Below, piece after piece: positions 28,659-37,222 of a stretch of 64,000 bases of DNA; within the stretch, counting starts at the first letter, position 1; each line of letters begins with the position of its first letter. The notes under the pieces were generated by a model. The model ran no database searches. It was not told the DNA's origin and worked only from the letters and a program-made list of their open reading frames with translations. Source of the stretch: Spirosoma telluris (GTDB lineage Bacteria > Bacteroidota > Bacteroidia > Cytophagales > Spirosomataceae); the NCBI GenBank assembly GCA_003259005.1, contig QLII01000001.1, positions 6,253,001 to 6,317,000 of the forward strand, written 5' to 3'. The position numbers and the translations under genes are program-made.

Positions 28659-30756
28659 ATGCGTATTCCCGAAGAAACTGTTGAACGTATTCGTCAATCT
28701 GTCGATATTCTGGAGGTGATCAATGATTTTGTTTCGCTCAAGAAACGAGGTAGTAATTACATTGCCTGTTGCCCGTTTCATAATGAGAAAACACCATCCT
28801 TTAATGTAAATCCGACCCGGCAGATTTATAAATGCTTCGGTTGTGGCAAAGCGGGCGATGCCGTTCGGTTTGTGATGGATATTGAGAACATTGGCTACGG
28901 TGAATCGCTGCGGTATCTGGCCAAAAAGTACGGCATCGAAATTGAGGAAGAAGAGCAAACACCAGAAGAGTTTCTCCGGCAGAACGAACGAGAGAGCTTG
29001 CTAATCGTACTCAATTTTGCCAAAACATTTTTTCAGGAAACGTTACTGAACACGGATGAGGGAAAAAGTATCGGTCTAAGCTATTTTCGGGAACGGGGTT
29101 TTACAAATCCAACTATTGATGCCTTTGAGCTAGGCTACACACTCGATCAGTGGGACGCTCTCCTTCAGGAAGGGCAACGTAGAGGGTATAGCCGTGACCT
29201 GCTCGAAAAAGCGGGGCTGATTTTGATTAAAGAAGGCAACGCGGGGGCGATAGTAAAGTATTTGACCGGTTTCGGGGCCGGGTCATGTTCCCCATTCATA
29301 ACGTGTCGGGCCGGGTCATTGCCTTGGGGCCCGGATTTTAAAAACCGATAAGAATCAGCCTAAGTACCTTAATTCGCCTGAAACAACGGTTTACCATAAG
29401 AGTCAGGTTCTGTATGGGATTTTTCAGGCAAAGCAAGCTATTCGTCAGGAAGACGTTTGTTACCTAACCGAAGGCTACACCGATGTTATATCCCTGCATC
29501 AGGCAGGTATCAAAAACGTAGTAGCTTCTTCTGGCACATCGCTGACAACGGAGCAAATTCGGCTAATTGCCCGCTTCACCCCGAATGTTACCATCCTTTA
29601 TGATGGTGACGCTGCGGGGATCAAAGCGGCTCTGCGTGGGCTGGATATGGTACTGGAAGAAGGCTTGAACCTTAGGCTGCTCCTGTTGCCAGATGGAGAA
29701 GATCCCGATAGCTACGTTCATAAGGTTGGAGCTGATGCGTTCAAAACGTACATCAAAGAGCATTCGCAGGATTTCATTGACTTCAAAGCCAGCCGATGGT
29801 TGACTGAAGCAGGTGATAATCCTCTGAAACGGGCTGAAGGAATTTCGGATGTGTGCGCTAGTATCACCAGAATACCTGATCCGCTTAAACGGCAGACGCT
29901 CTCGCAACGGGTAGCGCAGGTATTTCATGTAAGTGAACAGTCTGTAATTTCAGAAATCAATCGACTGCTTCGGAAACAGCAGGAGCAAAGCAAAAAGGAT
30001 TCAGAGCGGCAGCAGCGATCGAGCGGTGCAGGGAGATCACAACCATCTTCAAGTAATACTTTAAGTGCAGGCGAGCCATCCGTTGATGACATAAACTCAT
30101 TGTTAGATGGCCTAAGCGTTGAATCACCTGATTTAAGCGATTTTGGTATACCTGCACCCACAACGAGCCAACCTGCCCCGGTTGAGCGAATAAAGGCCGT
30201 TAGAACGCCTATATCGTATCAGGAAGAAGAATGTGTTCGCTTGTTAATGAACTATGGCGCACGCGAGCTAGAGCCAGGCATTACGCTCTGTCAGTATGTG
30301 CTGAGTGAGCTACATGATATAGAGTTTCAAACTACGCCTTATGATCTTATTCTAACACTGTTTCGGGAAGCCTACAGCCGAGGAGATATTTTGACGACGA
30401 ATGATTTTCTAAATCGGGAATCAGGTCGGTCGGAAGGAAATCGTGATGTCGAACTTCAGCAACAGGCTATTCATTTGACAAACCCCCGTTATGAAATTAG
30501 TGATGGATGGGGAAAACACGAGATTTTGGTGCCATCAGAACAGGAGATTGGAATTCTGGCCGATGCGGCCTATCGAAATATCCTGCGAATCAAAAAAATG
30601 CTGGCAGAACAACGAATGACCGTCTTGCAGCAATTGCTTCGTGAGTCGAGGAATAAAGCACCTGAGGAAGCCGATCAGCTTCTGACCGAATTTATGCACT
30701 TTAAGCGCATAGACATGGAGATATCGGGCTTATTAGGTACAGTTATCTCTGGTTAA
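28659..30756 (+). CDS. dnaG: DNA primase, with two apparent frameshifts
   Basis: Makes RNA primers for replication. The N-terminal zinc-binding domain is clear (YIACCPFHNEKTPSFNV then YKCFGCGKAGDAV, about residues 34-69). Frame slips occur in G5 (29243-29247) and G4 (29326-29329). Adding one G to each gives VFDRFRGRVMFPIHNVSGRVIA and a continuous TOPRIM core (YLTEGYTDVISLHQAG, VASSGTSLTTEQI, ILYDGDAAGIKAALRG). The product is then 699 residues with the DnaB-interacting C-terminal part. As dnaG is essential, real disruption is implausible. Confidence 0.95.
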
Positions 30757-30783
30757 ATAAAGGCAGCCTGAAACGACAAAAAA

Positions 30784-30814
30784 AAGCCCCAGCTATATGT
30801 ATAGATTGGGGCTT
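30784..30814 (-). terminator. Terminator of the 30842-31228 gene
   Basis: On the minus strand an 8-bp GC-rich stem (AAGCCCCA/TGGGGCTT; arms 30784-30791 and 30807-30814) is followed by a run of T. The 3' end of dnaG runs into the same element from the other side. Confidence 0.75.
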
Positions 30815-30841
30815 ACCTTTATCAACAGGGGAGGGTGAACA

Positions 30842-31228
30842 CTACGCTTGAGCTACCGTCGTGAAGCTAATCAGTTCGGCATCTATTTTACGGTTCAGTT
30901 CATCCAGCAAGCTGGCATGAGAATGAAGCTGACCCGGTTTTGAGGATTGCATTGAGCGACCCGACTTCTTGCCCGACATATCGAGTAATAAAGTCATTAG
31001 CACATCACTCATGTGCTCACGTAAATCAATGAGCTGCCGTAGTCGAGCCCGGTTCGCTTTGGGTTGGCGACTAAGTGCTGTTTGCAATGAGTTGATGACT
31101 TGATTCAGTTTCGCATAGCGACCATGGAAGGCTTCTGTCGCTCTTGCCCAGTCCATAATTACTTTTTGTATCTCTTCAGCCGACGCTTCGTAGCTGGACA
31201 GTACGGTTGAGTTTTCCTGATTCATCAC
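30842..31228 (-). CDS. Small helical protein, unknown
   Basis: 128 residues (start ATG at 31228, or the next codon) with no recognised family. Almost entirely predicted helix by pattern: three amphipathic stretches (about 16-55, 58-85, 103-122) separated by a basic Ser/Gly/Lys linker (about 86-100). No signal peptide or membrane segment; soluble cytoplasmic. It is divergent from the LuxR-type regulator at 31517, and three copies of a TGAAATCACCC motif lie in the shared intergenic region. Confidence 0.6.
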   Translation of the reverse strand: MMNQENSTVLSSYEASAEEIQKVIMDWARATEAFHGRYAKLNQVINSLQTALSRQPKANRARLRQLIDLREHMSDVLMTLLLDMSGKKSGRSMQSSKPGQLHSHASLLDELNRKIDAELISFTTVAQA

Positions 31229-31306
31229 CCTAGCTTGATATACGTGTTTTGCAATTGACTAGGTCAAAAGTGAGCCTTGTTAAAGCTGAAAGCAAACCGT
31301 TTTGAG

Positions 31307-31450
31307 TGAAATCACCCATTTTAGGTGTGAAATCACCCAAAAAGTATGAAATCACCCTAAGCTAAAAAGGTGATTAGAGGGATTTTTCCAAAACGAAAGT
31401 AAGCCCCTTAAATTTTTTTGGTGATCGCATAATCGAAATTGTTGATTTCA
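31307..31450. repeat. Spaced TGAAATCACCC repeats in a divergent intergenic region
   Basis: Three direct copies of TGAAATCACCC at 31307-31317, 31328-31338 and 31347-31357 (start-to-start spacing 21 and 19), i.e. about two helical turns each. GGTGAT occurs inverted near 31369 and 31421, and GATTTCA inverted near 31444. A further related dyad (GATTTCGCACATGAAATGTGTGATTTC) lies near 32587-32614. This resembles an operator array; the binding protein is unknown. Confidence 0.65.
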
Positions 31451-31516
31451 TTCACAGAGTGTTATAAAAATTCAACTATTGGTAGTACATTCATCCACCC
31501 ATATATGTAATAGATC

Positions 31517-32212
31517 ATGAATCAATCAATCGGTGTCCAAGAGGTCACTAAAAACTTCGCGATCCGTAGGCGCGATTTCTCCATTCTCGTTGCTCAATCG
31601 GAGCTCTTTAACTGCGAAGTCTTAAGCCAATTGTTGAAGGAACAAGGCTATAATGTTGTCGGCCGTGCTGTTGAAATGGAAGACACACTTCAGCAAATCA
31701 TGGTGAAACGTCCGAAATGTGTCATACTGGAATCAGAGATTTCAGGCGATCGGAGTTTCGAAATCGTCGAGCAGATGCAGCATGCAAACCAGCAGACAAA
31801 GTTCATTTTGTATACGCGAAAGCCCGACCTGAGAATGGTGGCTAAGGCTATGCAAAAAGGATTCTTCGGTTTTTTGTATGCTACCGATGGACTCGATGAA
31901 TTATACCGCTGCTTCCAGACGGTGAGTAACGGAGGCTGTTATTACAGCAGCGGGTTTATGGATTTACTCAAGAACTTTGGCGTTGAGATAATTTCCGAAT
32001 CTACCCGTGAAGAACTCAGCCGCTTAACCGAACGTGAGCGGGAAGTCCTTCGAATGGTGGCCAATGGGCATCCGGCCAACGAAATCGCCGATCGACTTAA
32101 TATTAGCTACCGAACGGCAGTAAACCACAAGGCCCATATTGCTAAAAAGCTCAATTTAGATAGCATTCGACAATTGCCGCGCTACAGCATTGCGGTAAAG
32201 AACTACCTGTAA
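31517..32212 (+). CDS. LuxR-type regulator with atypical receiver-like domain
   Basis: 231 residues. The C-terminal LuxR/FixJ helix-turn-helix is textbook (LTEREREVLRMVANGHPANEIADRLNISYRTAVNHKAHIAKKL, about residues 169-211). The N-terminal 20-140 resembles a response-regulator receiver, but the acidic pocket is replaced (ILVAQSELF where Asp-Asp is usual). The phospho-acceptor position in CVILESEISGD carries Glu72 instead of Asp. It may therefore work without phosphorylation or be locked in an active-like state. No histidine kinase is adjacent. It may recognise the repeat array just upstream. Confidence 0.85.
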   Translation: MNQSIGVQEVTKNFAIRRRDFSILVAQSELFNCEVLSQLLKEQGYNVVGRAVEMEDTLQQIMVKRPKCVILESEISGDRSFEIVEQMQHANQQTKFILYTRKPDLRMVAKAMQKGFFGFLYATDGLDELYRCFQTVSNGGCYYSSGFMDLLKNFGVEIISESTREELSRLTEREREVLRMVANGHPANEIADRLNISYRTAVNHKAHIAKKLNLDSIRQLPRYSIAVKNYL

Positions 32213-32218
32213 AGGCTA

Positions 32219-32488
32219 CTAAATAGTTTCGAGCGAGTGTGAATCCTGATGCTGTAGCCACTCCCTGAGTTCCTGCATCCGGTTGCGAGGCACAACAATC
32301 GTTTGTGGCTGGGGCGTTGCGAGCCTGATGCTATATTTCCCATTTTCCCAGTGGGCATAGCTTGCTATTGCCTTTCGGTTAACGATATAATCCCGTTTAA
32401 TGCGTAGGAATTGAGCGGGATTCAGTTCCTTTTCCAGTTCATTGTTAATTAGTGACCTAAGATAGAGATGTCTTTTGGTTAGCCAAGG
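32219..32488 (-). pseudogene. LytTR-domain remnant, tandem copy of the downstream regulator
   Basis: An open reading stretch of about 89 codons without ATG/GTG/TTG at its head, ending at TAG 32219-32221. It reads LINNELEKELNPAQFLRIKRD, then YIVNRKAIASYAHWENGKY, then VVPRNRMQELREWLQ. This parallels the C-terminus of the intact gene at 32683-33693 (TLNELDTELDPTQFFRIKRD, VPRVRMHEFREWLQ). Only the LytTR DNA-binding part survives; the membrane part is gone. An in-frame TAG precedes it at 32489-32491. It looks like the decayed end of a tandem duplicate. Confidence 0.75.
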
Positions 32489-32682
32489 CTATGCATCAGG
32501 CCAAAAATAGGCTGATTTTGCCACAGTATGTCACGAAATCCCCATCTGACTCAACAGAATTATCCGAAAAAGATAACTATTTAGTTGATTTCGCACATGA
32601 AATGTGTGATTTCAGGCAGGAGGCATTTTGTTTATTAAACGGGCAGTTAATATTTGCTCAGGAGTAACTGGCAACGACGTCC

Positions 32683-33693
32683 TTACAGGAGGTTAGCAGG
32701 TTCGGGTTTGCCGGTAGCATCACGCCCTTGTAGCCATTCCCGAAATTCATGCATACGAACACGAGGGACAATAATTTTGTGATGATCAGGCGTGTTTAGG
32801 GTAACAATATACTTGCCGTTTTCCCAATAGGAGTAGTGTAACACCGCCTGGCGGTTAACGATATAGTCGCGTTTGATTCGGAAAAACTGGGTTGGGTCTA
32901 GCTCCGTATCGAGTTCGTTCAGCGTTTTACTGACCATATACCGTTCTTTCAGGGACTCAGCGTAGTAGAATCGATCTTCGACAGTAAAGTAATAAACCTC
33001 GTTGACCGGGAAGTCGATCTCGCCCAATGCGTTTTTACCTTTCAGATAGCTGAGATAGGGAGAAGAAGTGGTAGCTATAGGTTGGGGCGAGAATGTTTCG
33101 GATAAGGCTAAGACTTTTTGAGACGCTTCAGCAGCTTCGGCTTCGGCTGTTTCCTGCGCTTCTCGGCGCTGTTTTAAATAGTCGAGAAGAAGGGATGTAT
33201 TAATAGCGATGTAGCCAATGAGGATTACAGGAACTAAGTATTTGAAATACGTAGACCAGGTGTATGTATATAGAATATAACCGTTCCAGTATCTAGACCA
33301 GGAGTATTCAGGAAAATACTCTAAAAAGTAACGAACAGTTTGAGTGAATGGATTAAACCCCCAAAAGGCAAGCGCTAAAACTGGTAAACAACGTAATTCA
33401 TATCGACTAATTGCTCGCCAGTTGTTTTGTACTACATGTATGTGACTGAATCTATGGTAAACGTTAATAATAGCAATGGTGATAAGTAACGTACATAATT
33501 CGGGTATAAACAGATCACGAATAAGTATGCCAAGATAAAATATAGCTCCTCCCGCTTTCCTGACCTTCTCGAGTTTTGCAGGAGAGGCAACAGACCACCC
33601 AACAGCTTCAACTAATACTACTATGCTAAGTAGTATAATCGCGCTGCTAAACGGTTTTTTGAGGAAACCTCGAGTGATTTGAATTTCCTTCAT
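32683..33693 (-). CDS. Membrane-bound LytTR-family transcriptional regulator
   Basis: 336 residues. Four or five membrane segments lie in the N-terminal half (about 17-35, 50-76, 100-118, 150-170). A helical Ala/Glu-rich linker follows (about 178-200), then a C-terminal LytTR DNA-binding domain (about 228-325; NEVYYFTVEDRFYYAESL through QFFRIKRDYIVNRQAVLHY). There is no receiver or kinase domain, so it may sense a membrane or small ligand signal directly. It is divergent from the short-peptide gene at 33858 and shares its 164-base control region, making it the prime candidate regulator of that locus. Confidence 0.85.
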   Translation of the reverse strand: MKEIQITRGFLKKPFSSAIILLSIVVLVEAVGWSVASPAKLEKVRKAGGAIFYLGILIRDLFIPELCTLLITIAIINVYHRFSHIHVVQNNWRAISRYELRCLPVLALAFWGFNPFTQTVRYFLEYFPEYSWSRYWNGYILYTYTWSTYFKYLVPVILIGYIAINTSLLLDYLKQRREAQETAEAEAAEASQKVLALSETFSPQPIATTSSPYLSYLKGKNALGEIDFPVNEVYYFTVEDRFYYAESLKERYMVSKTLNELDTELDPTQFFRIKRDYIVNRQAVLHYSYWENGKYIVTLNTPDHHKIIVPRVRMHEFREWLQGRDATGKPEPANLL

Positions 33694-33774
33694 GCTGTCT
33701 TCTTACACAAAAGTCGGACTAATATACTGGTAATTTTTAACTAATTGCAACGGATAATCGTGACTTTTTTGCGA

Positions 33775-33805
33775 TTGATGAGCCTTTGGGCAGACAGTAG
33801 CTTTG
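33775..33805 (+). promoter_or_regulatory. Promoter of the short-peptide/acyltransferase unit
   Basis: TTG (33775-33777), 20 bases, TAGCTTTG (33798-33805), matching the Bacteroidota core. Start of the peptide gene is 53 bases downstream, a leader long enough for regulation. Confidence 0.65.
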
Positions 33806-33857
33806 TATCATCAAAAACAAGCAACTACAAATCAATCATACTAACTGCAAACTGTCA

Positions 33858-34033
33858 TGAAAAAGCAATTCATTATCAAGTCCGCCCAAGCAATTAAAAA
33901 TGTAATCATACCAGCTACCAAATTGGAATCGGCCAATATATTAAAGCTCGCTGCTGACGATAAAGTGTGTTGTGGTGGTTTTGATGTAGGTTTTACTGGC
34001 CTGGCTAACTCCAAACCCGTTTTCTCGCTTTAA
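33858..34033 (+). CDS. Candidate precursor peptide (about 58 residues), with apparent single-base gap
   Basis: An ATG at 33858 opens MKKQFIIKSAQAIK and stops at once at 33903-33905. Adding one A to the A-run at 33897-33900 opens a frame to TAA 34031-34033, giving 58 residues. The N-terminal 35 residues are basic and amphipathic, like a leader. Residues 36-41 read KVCCGG and the tail (42-58) reads FDVGFTGLANSKPVFSL. A consensus promoter precedes it, and the acyltransferase starts 20 bases after its stop. Shape and place suggest a ribosomally made, modified peptide (RiPP) precursor, but I recognise no family. The gap could also mean decay; 20 similar gaps elsewhere favour sequence error. Confidence 0.5.
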
Positions 34034-34053
34034 GATCCTAAGCTTCAGAACCT

Positions 34054-35166
34054 ATGCTGACCACACGACAACTTTACAAACAAGAGTTGGCAAACTGTCG
34101 CGAGCACTTCGAGCAGATTGACTTGCCCAAAGAACGGGGTTATTTAATGAAGTATACGACATTCTCCGCTAATGTCGAGAATATACTGCCGTCAATACCC
34201 CGCCAGGAGCATGAAGCTCTTTTTAGAGAGCTATTATTGCAGCAGGTATTTACAACGTTCGACCAAAAATGCCTAACGGCAGGCGATTTAGTAAAGTTAC
34301 GTGGGGCGCACGACGTTCTGAATAAAGAGTACAGTCCCAAAATTTATTGTACCTATCACCTCGGTTCCTACCGACTGTTGACGAGTGTACTATTTCGGAA
34401 AGGGGTTGATTGTGTGTTGCTGGTTGGCAGCAACATGAACCGCAGTCAGGGTGATCAGATGGCGGAACACATTGAGGGGTTGCGGCAAAAACATGGCCTT
34501 ACCAACGTATTTCGCGTGGTTGAGGCAGGAAGTCCCTCGGCTGGATTAACGGTACTGCGCGAATTGAAAGCGGGGCGATCATTGATTGTCTTCGTAGATG
34601 GTAGCCCCGAAACGGCACCAGAACCCGGTGAAGAGTCGCAGTTTTTATCCGTGCGCTTTGGGCAGCGCCGTGTGCTGACACGAAAAGGAGTTGGTTATTT
34701 ATCCCATGCGGCTGGTGTGCCCATTGTGCCGGTAGTGAGTTACCGTCAGCCCGATACAACCAATGTCCTGCATTGCCTGAAACAAATTCGTCCAATTGTA
34801 CGAAGTGACCGGGATATGTATTGCCAGGAGGCTATGCAGCAGCTTTACGACTCATTTTGGCCGTTCGTAAAGCAATACCCAGGCCAGTGGGAAGGCTGGA
34901 ATTTTATTCACTTATTCCTGGAGCCTGAAGTTGTTAAGAACAAGTTGAGCTACCGGATTAAGCGACTGGCCTTCAATGAAAATCGTTATACATTGTGTGA
35001 TCTGGAGCAGGCACCAATTCTGTTTGACCGGAAGCTTTATCAAACTTATGAGATTACAGAAGACCTTCGGGATCTGTTACTGAATCTTCATGAGGTAGAT
35101 TCAGTTGAAGAGGTTGTGGGGCAGGAAATGTTTAGCGAATTAGTGGATATGGAAATACTACATTAA
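34054..35166 (+). CDS. LpxL-like lysophospholipid acyltransferase-fold protein with PqqD-like C-terminal domain
   Basis: 370 residues. Residues about 85-290 have the LpxL/HtrB layout: YHLGSYRL (101-108), FVDGSPETAP (180-189), RFGQRRVLTRKGVGYLSHAAG (201-221) VPIVPVVSY, QYPGQWEGWNFIHLF. In the usual HxxxxE/D motif His102 is kept, but the acid is Arg107. Residues about 307-370 form a separate small domain (NRYTLCDLEQAPILFDRKL to FSELVDMEIL) with the helix-strand pattern of PqqD/RiPP recognition elements. No N-terminal membrane helix is seen, unlike LpxL. It follows the short peptide gene by 20 bases, so it may modify that peptide or a lipid linked to it. The domain call for the tail is by pattern only. 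Confidence 0.7.
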   Translation: MLTTRQLYKQELANCREHFEQIDLPKERGYLMKYTTFSANVENILPSIPRQEHEALFRELLLQQVFTTFDQKCLTAGDLVKLRGAHDVLNKEYSPKIYCTYHLGSYRLLTSVLFRKGVDCVLLVGSNMNRSQGDQMAEHIEGLRQKHGLTNVFRVVEAGSPSAGLTVLRELKAGRSLIVFVDGSPETAPEPGEESQFLSVRFGQRRVLTRKGVGYLSHAAGVPIVPVVSYRQPDTTNVLHCLKQIRPIVRSDRDMYCQEAMQQLYDSFWPFVKQYPGQWEGWNFIHLFLEPEVVKNKLSYRIKRLAFNENRYTLCDLEQAPILFDRKLYQTYEITEDLRDLLLNLHEVDSVEEVVGQEMFSELVDMEILH

Positions 35167-35177
35167 GTACAGTCTTG

Positions 35178-35244
35178 ATATAATCTATAATGCCGGGAGC
35201 CCAATTAAACAGTTTAATTGGGCTCCCGGCATTATAGATTATAT
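35178..35244. terminator. Perfect 32-bp inverted repeat between convergent genes
   Basis: Arms 35178-35209 and 35213-35244 are exact reverse complements with a three-base loop. It lies 11 bases after the acyltransferase stop and 22 bases before the RNase G stop. Strong bidirectional terminator. Confidence 0.9.
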
Positions 35245-35266
35245 GTAGTAAAATTTTACTACGTTA

Positions 35267-36829
35267 CTAAGCATTATTACTAACCTCGATTTCATCTCCA
35301 GATCGGTTAAAGAACTTAAAGTTAACCATACCTAGTGAACTATCCTTGATTATTTTAACCCATGTTTTATATTTCATATACCATTGCATTTGTTTTGAGT
35401 AAATACCCTTAGTATAATAAGCATATAAAAATGGATTCATTGAAATTGAAATACCACGCTCGTTTTGCTTTGTCAGAATATAGTCGAGATTGTTTTCAAT
35501 TATATCCGTTACCAGAACACTGGCCTGAATAGTACCAGTACCTCCACAGGTGGGGCAGACTTCACGTGTAACAATATTCATTTCTGGCCGGACGCGTTGA
35601 CGCGTAATCTGCATCAGACCAAATTTCGTTAGGGGTAAAATGGTAAACTTTGAGCGCTCGGGTTTCATCTCGTCACGCATGATGTCCTGCAGAAGTTTTT
35701 TGTTCTCTGCTTTCTTCATGTCAATGAAATCCACGACGATGATACCGCCCATATCGCGTAGACGAAGTTGACGAGCTATTTCCTTAGCGGCCTCGCGGTT
35801 GACACTAATAGCAGTGGCTTCCTGATCCTCTTCAGAATTCGATTTGTTGCCACTGTTAACATCAATCACGTGTAACGCTTCGGTGTGTTCAATAATCAAG
35901 TAGCCACCACCGGGTAAACTTACTGATCGGCCAAACAGCGATTTAAGCTGCTTTTCAAGGCCGAGGGCTTCAAATACCTTTACTTTACCACTGTAGAGTT
36001 TAACAATTTTTTCTTTGTCAGGCGCAATGGTGTGAATATAATCTCTGATTTCGTCGTATGATTCACGGGTGTCTACCGTAATACTCTCAAACGACTCATT
36101 GAGCATATCGCGCAAAATAGACGAAGCCCGATTCATTTCGCCCAATACGCGGTCACGCGGTTTAGCATCAGCCAGCGATTTAAGCGCCTGATCCCACTTG
36201 GCAAGCGAGTTTTGCAGGTCACGGTCTAGCTCTTCCACGTCTTTATCCTGCGCAACTGTTCGTACTATAACACCGAAGTTCTGTGGTTTCAGCGACGACA
36301 TGAGCCGCATTAACCGCGACCGCTCGGCACGGTCAGTAATTTTTTTAGAAAGGTTTACACCATCTGAAAATGGTACTAAAACTAAATAACGGCCCGCAAT
36401 AGAAATATCGCAGGAAAGGCGTGGACCTTTGGTTGAGATGGGTTCTTTAACCACCTGAACCAGAATGGGAGCGTTTTTCGTCAACACCTTATCGATTTTC
36501 CCGATTTTTTCGATAGGTGGCTCTAACTTCATGCCGCTGAGCCGCCCGGTGGTGACGCGCTTGGCTATTACGTCTTTAACCAGTTTATTAAGCGAATTAA
36601 TATTCGGGCCTAAATCCTGGTAGTGCAAAAAACCGTCTTTCTCATGGCCAACGTCTACAAAAGCAGCGTTAAGGCCCGAAGATAATTTCTTGACTGTTCC
36701 TAAGTAAAGATCGCCAACGGTGAAGCTGCTGTCTAACTCTTCTTCGTGATACTCCAGCAATCTCTTGTTTTGCAAGAGCGCAATCCGATCACCTTTCTGA
36801 GTCGAACTGATAACTAATTCATTACTCAC
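35267..36829 (-). CDS. rng: Ribonuclease G/E family endoribonuclease
   Basis: 520 residues, the catalytic core length of RNase G; processes rRNA and turns over mRNA. The N-terminal S1-like region (VGDLYLGTVKKLSSGLNAAFVDVGHEKDGFLHYQDL) is present, as is the DNase I-like catalytic part with HVIDVNSGNKSN (Mg-binding Asp) and IIVVDFIDMK. The zinc-link motif CPTCGGTG appears near residue 430. It shares no operon with the acyltransferase, which converges on it. Confidence 0.95.
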   Translation of the reverse strand: MSNELVISSTQKGDRIALLQNKRLLEYHEEELDSSFTVGDLYLGTVKKLSSGLNAAFVDVGHEKDGFLHYQDLGPNINSLNKLVKDVIAKRVTTGRLSGMKLEPPIEKIGKIDKVLTKNAPILVQVVKEPISTKGPRLSCDISIAGRYLVLVPFSDGVNLSKKITDRAERSRLMRLMSSLKPQNFGVIVRTVAQDKDVEELDRDLQNSLAKWDQALKSLADAKPRDRVLGEMNRASSILRDMLNESFESITVDTRESYDEIRDYIHTIAPDKEKIVKLYSGKVKVFEALGLEKQLKSLFGRSVSLPGGGYLIIEHTEALHVIDVNSGNKSNSEEDQEATAISVNREAAKEIARQLRLRDMGGIIVVDFIDMKKAENKKLLQDIMRDEMKPERSKFTILPLTKFGLMQITRQRVRPEMNIVTREVCPTCGGTGTIQASVLVTDIIENNLDYILTKQNERGISISMNPFLYAYYTKGIYSKQMQWYMKYKTWVKIIKDSSLGMVNFKFFNRSGDEIEVSNNA

Positions 36830-36982
36830 AAGATGAATATACGGTTAAGAATGGCTATATAAAAAGAAAGAAGCCACGTTCGGGCTTTTCAGACCGGCCG
36901 AGGCTTCAAATAGGTAGGCAGTAGGCAATTGCAGACGGCAGCTATAAGCATAACAGACGAGCTGTTGACTGCCTACCGCTAA

Positions 36983-37072
36983 CTATTTCTTCTTGTGCCG
37001 GTTTTTTCTGAGCCGTTTTTTTCGCTTGTGAGTGGCAATTTTGTGCCGTTTCCGTTTCTTACCGCAAGGCAT
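36983..37072 (-). CDS. AURKAIP1/COX24 (mS38-like) small basic protein
   Basis: A 29-residue protein: MPCGKKRKRHKIATHKRKK followed by RLRKNRHKKK, start ATG at 37072, stop at 36983-36985. This is the short Arg/Lys/His peptide of the AURKAIP1/COX24 family found in Bacteroidota and matching the core of mitochondrial ribosomal protein mS38. It is likely a ribosome-associated protein. It is too short for ordinary gene finders. It lies 153 bases upstream of the RNase G ATG on the same strand, so it may be co-transcribed. Confidence 0.85.
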   Translation of the reverse strand: MPCGKKRKRHKIATHKRKKRLRKNRHKKK

Positions 37073-37222
37073 AGTAAACTAATTTAATGGTTAAAATACA
37101 TGTCGGCCTACCAACCGGTTAAGCCCTTAAAATCAATGAATAATGAATAATGTAAAATGAATAATGGTTCTGGATACAGTATCATTGATTTTACATTTTA
37201 CCGCATGGGCGGCCCCGATTAT

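Noticed and set aside
28659..29351. Programmed frameshifting in dnaG
   Set aside because: Two separate slips at G runs, both matching the single-base-loss pattern seen in 17 other genes, with no slippery heptamer plus structure common to them.
32219..32488. Intact small LytTR regulator
   Set aside because: No start codon, an in-frame stop just upstream, and clear parallel to the tail of the neighbouring complete gene.
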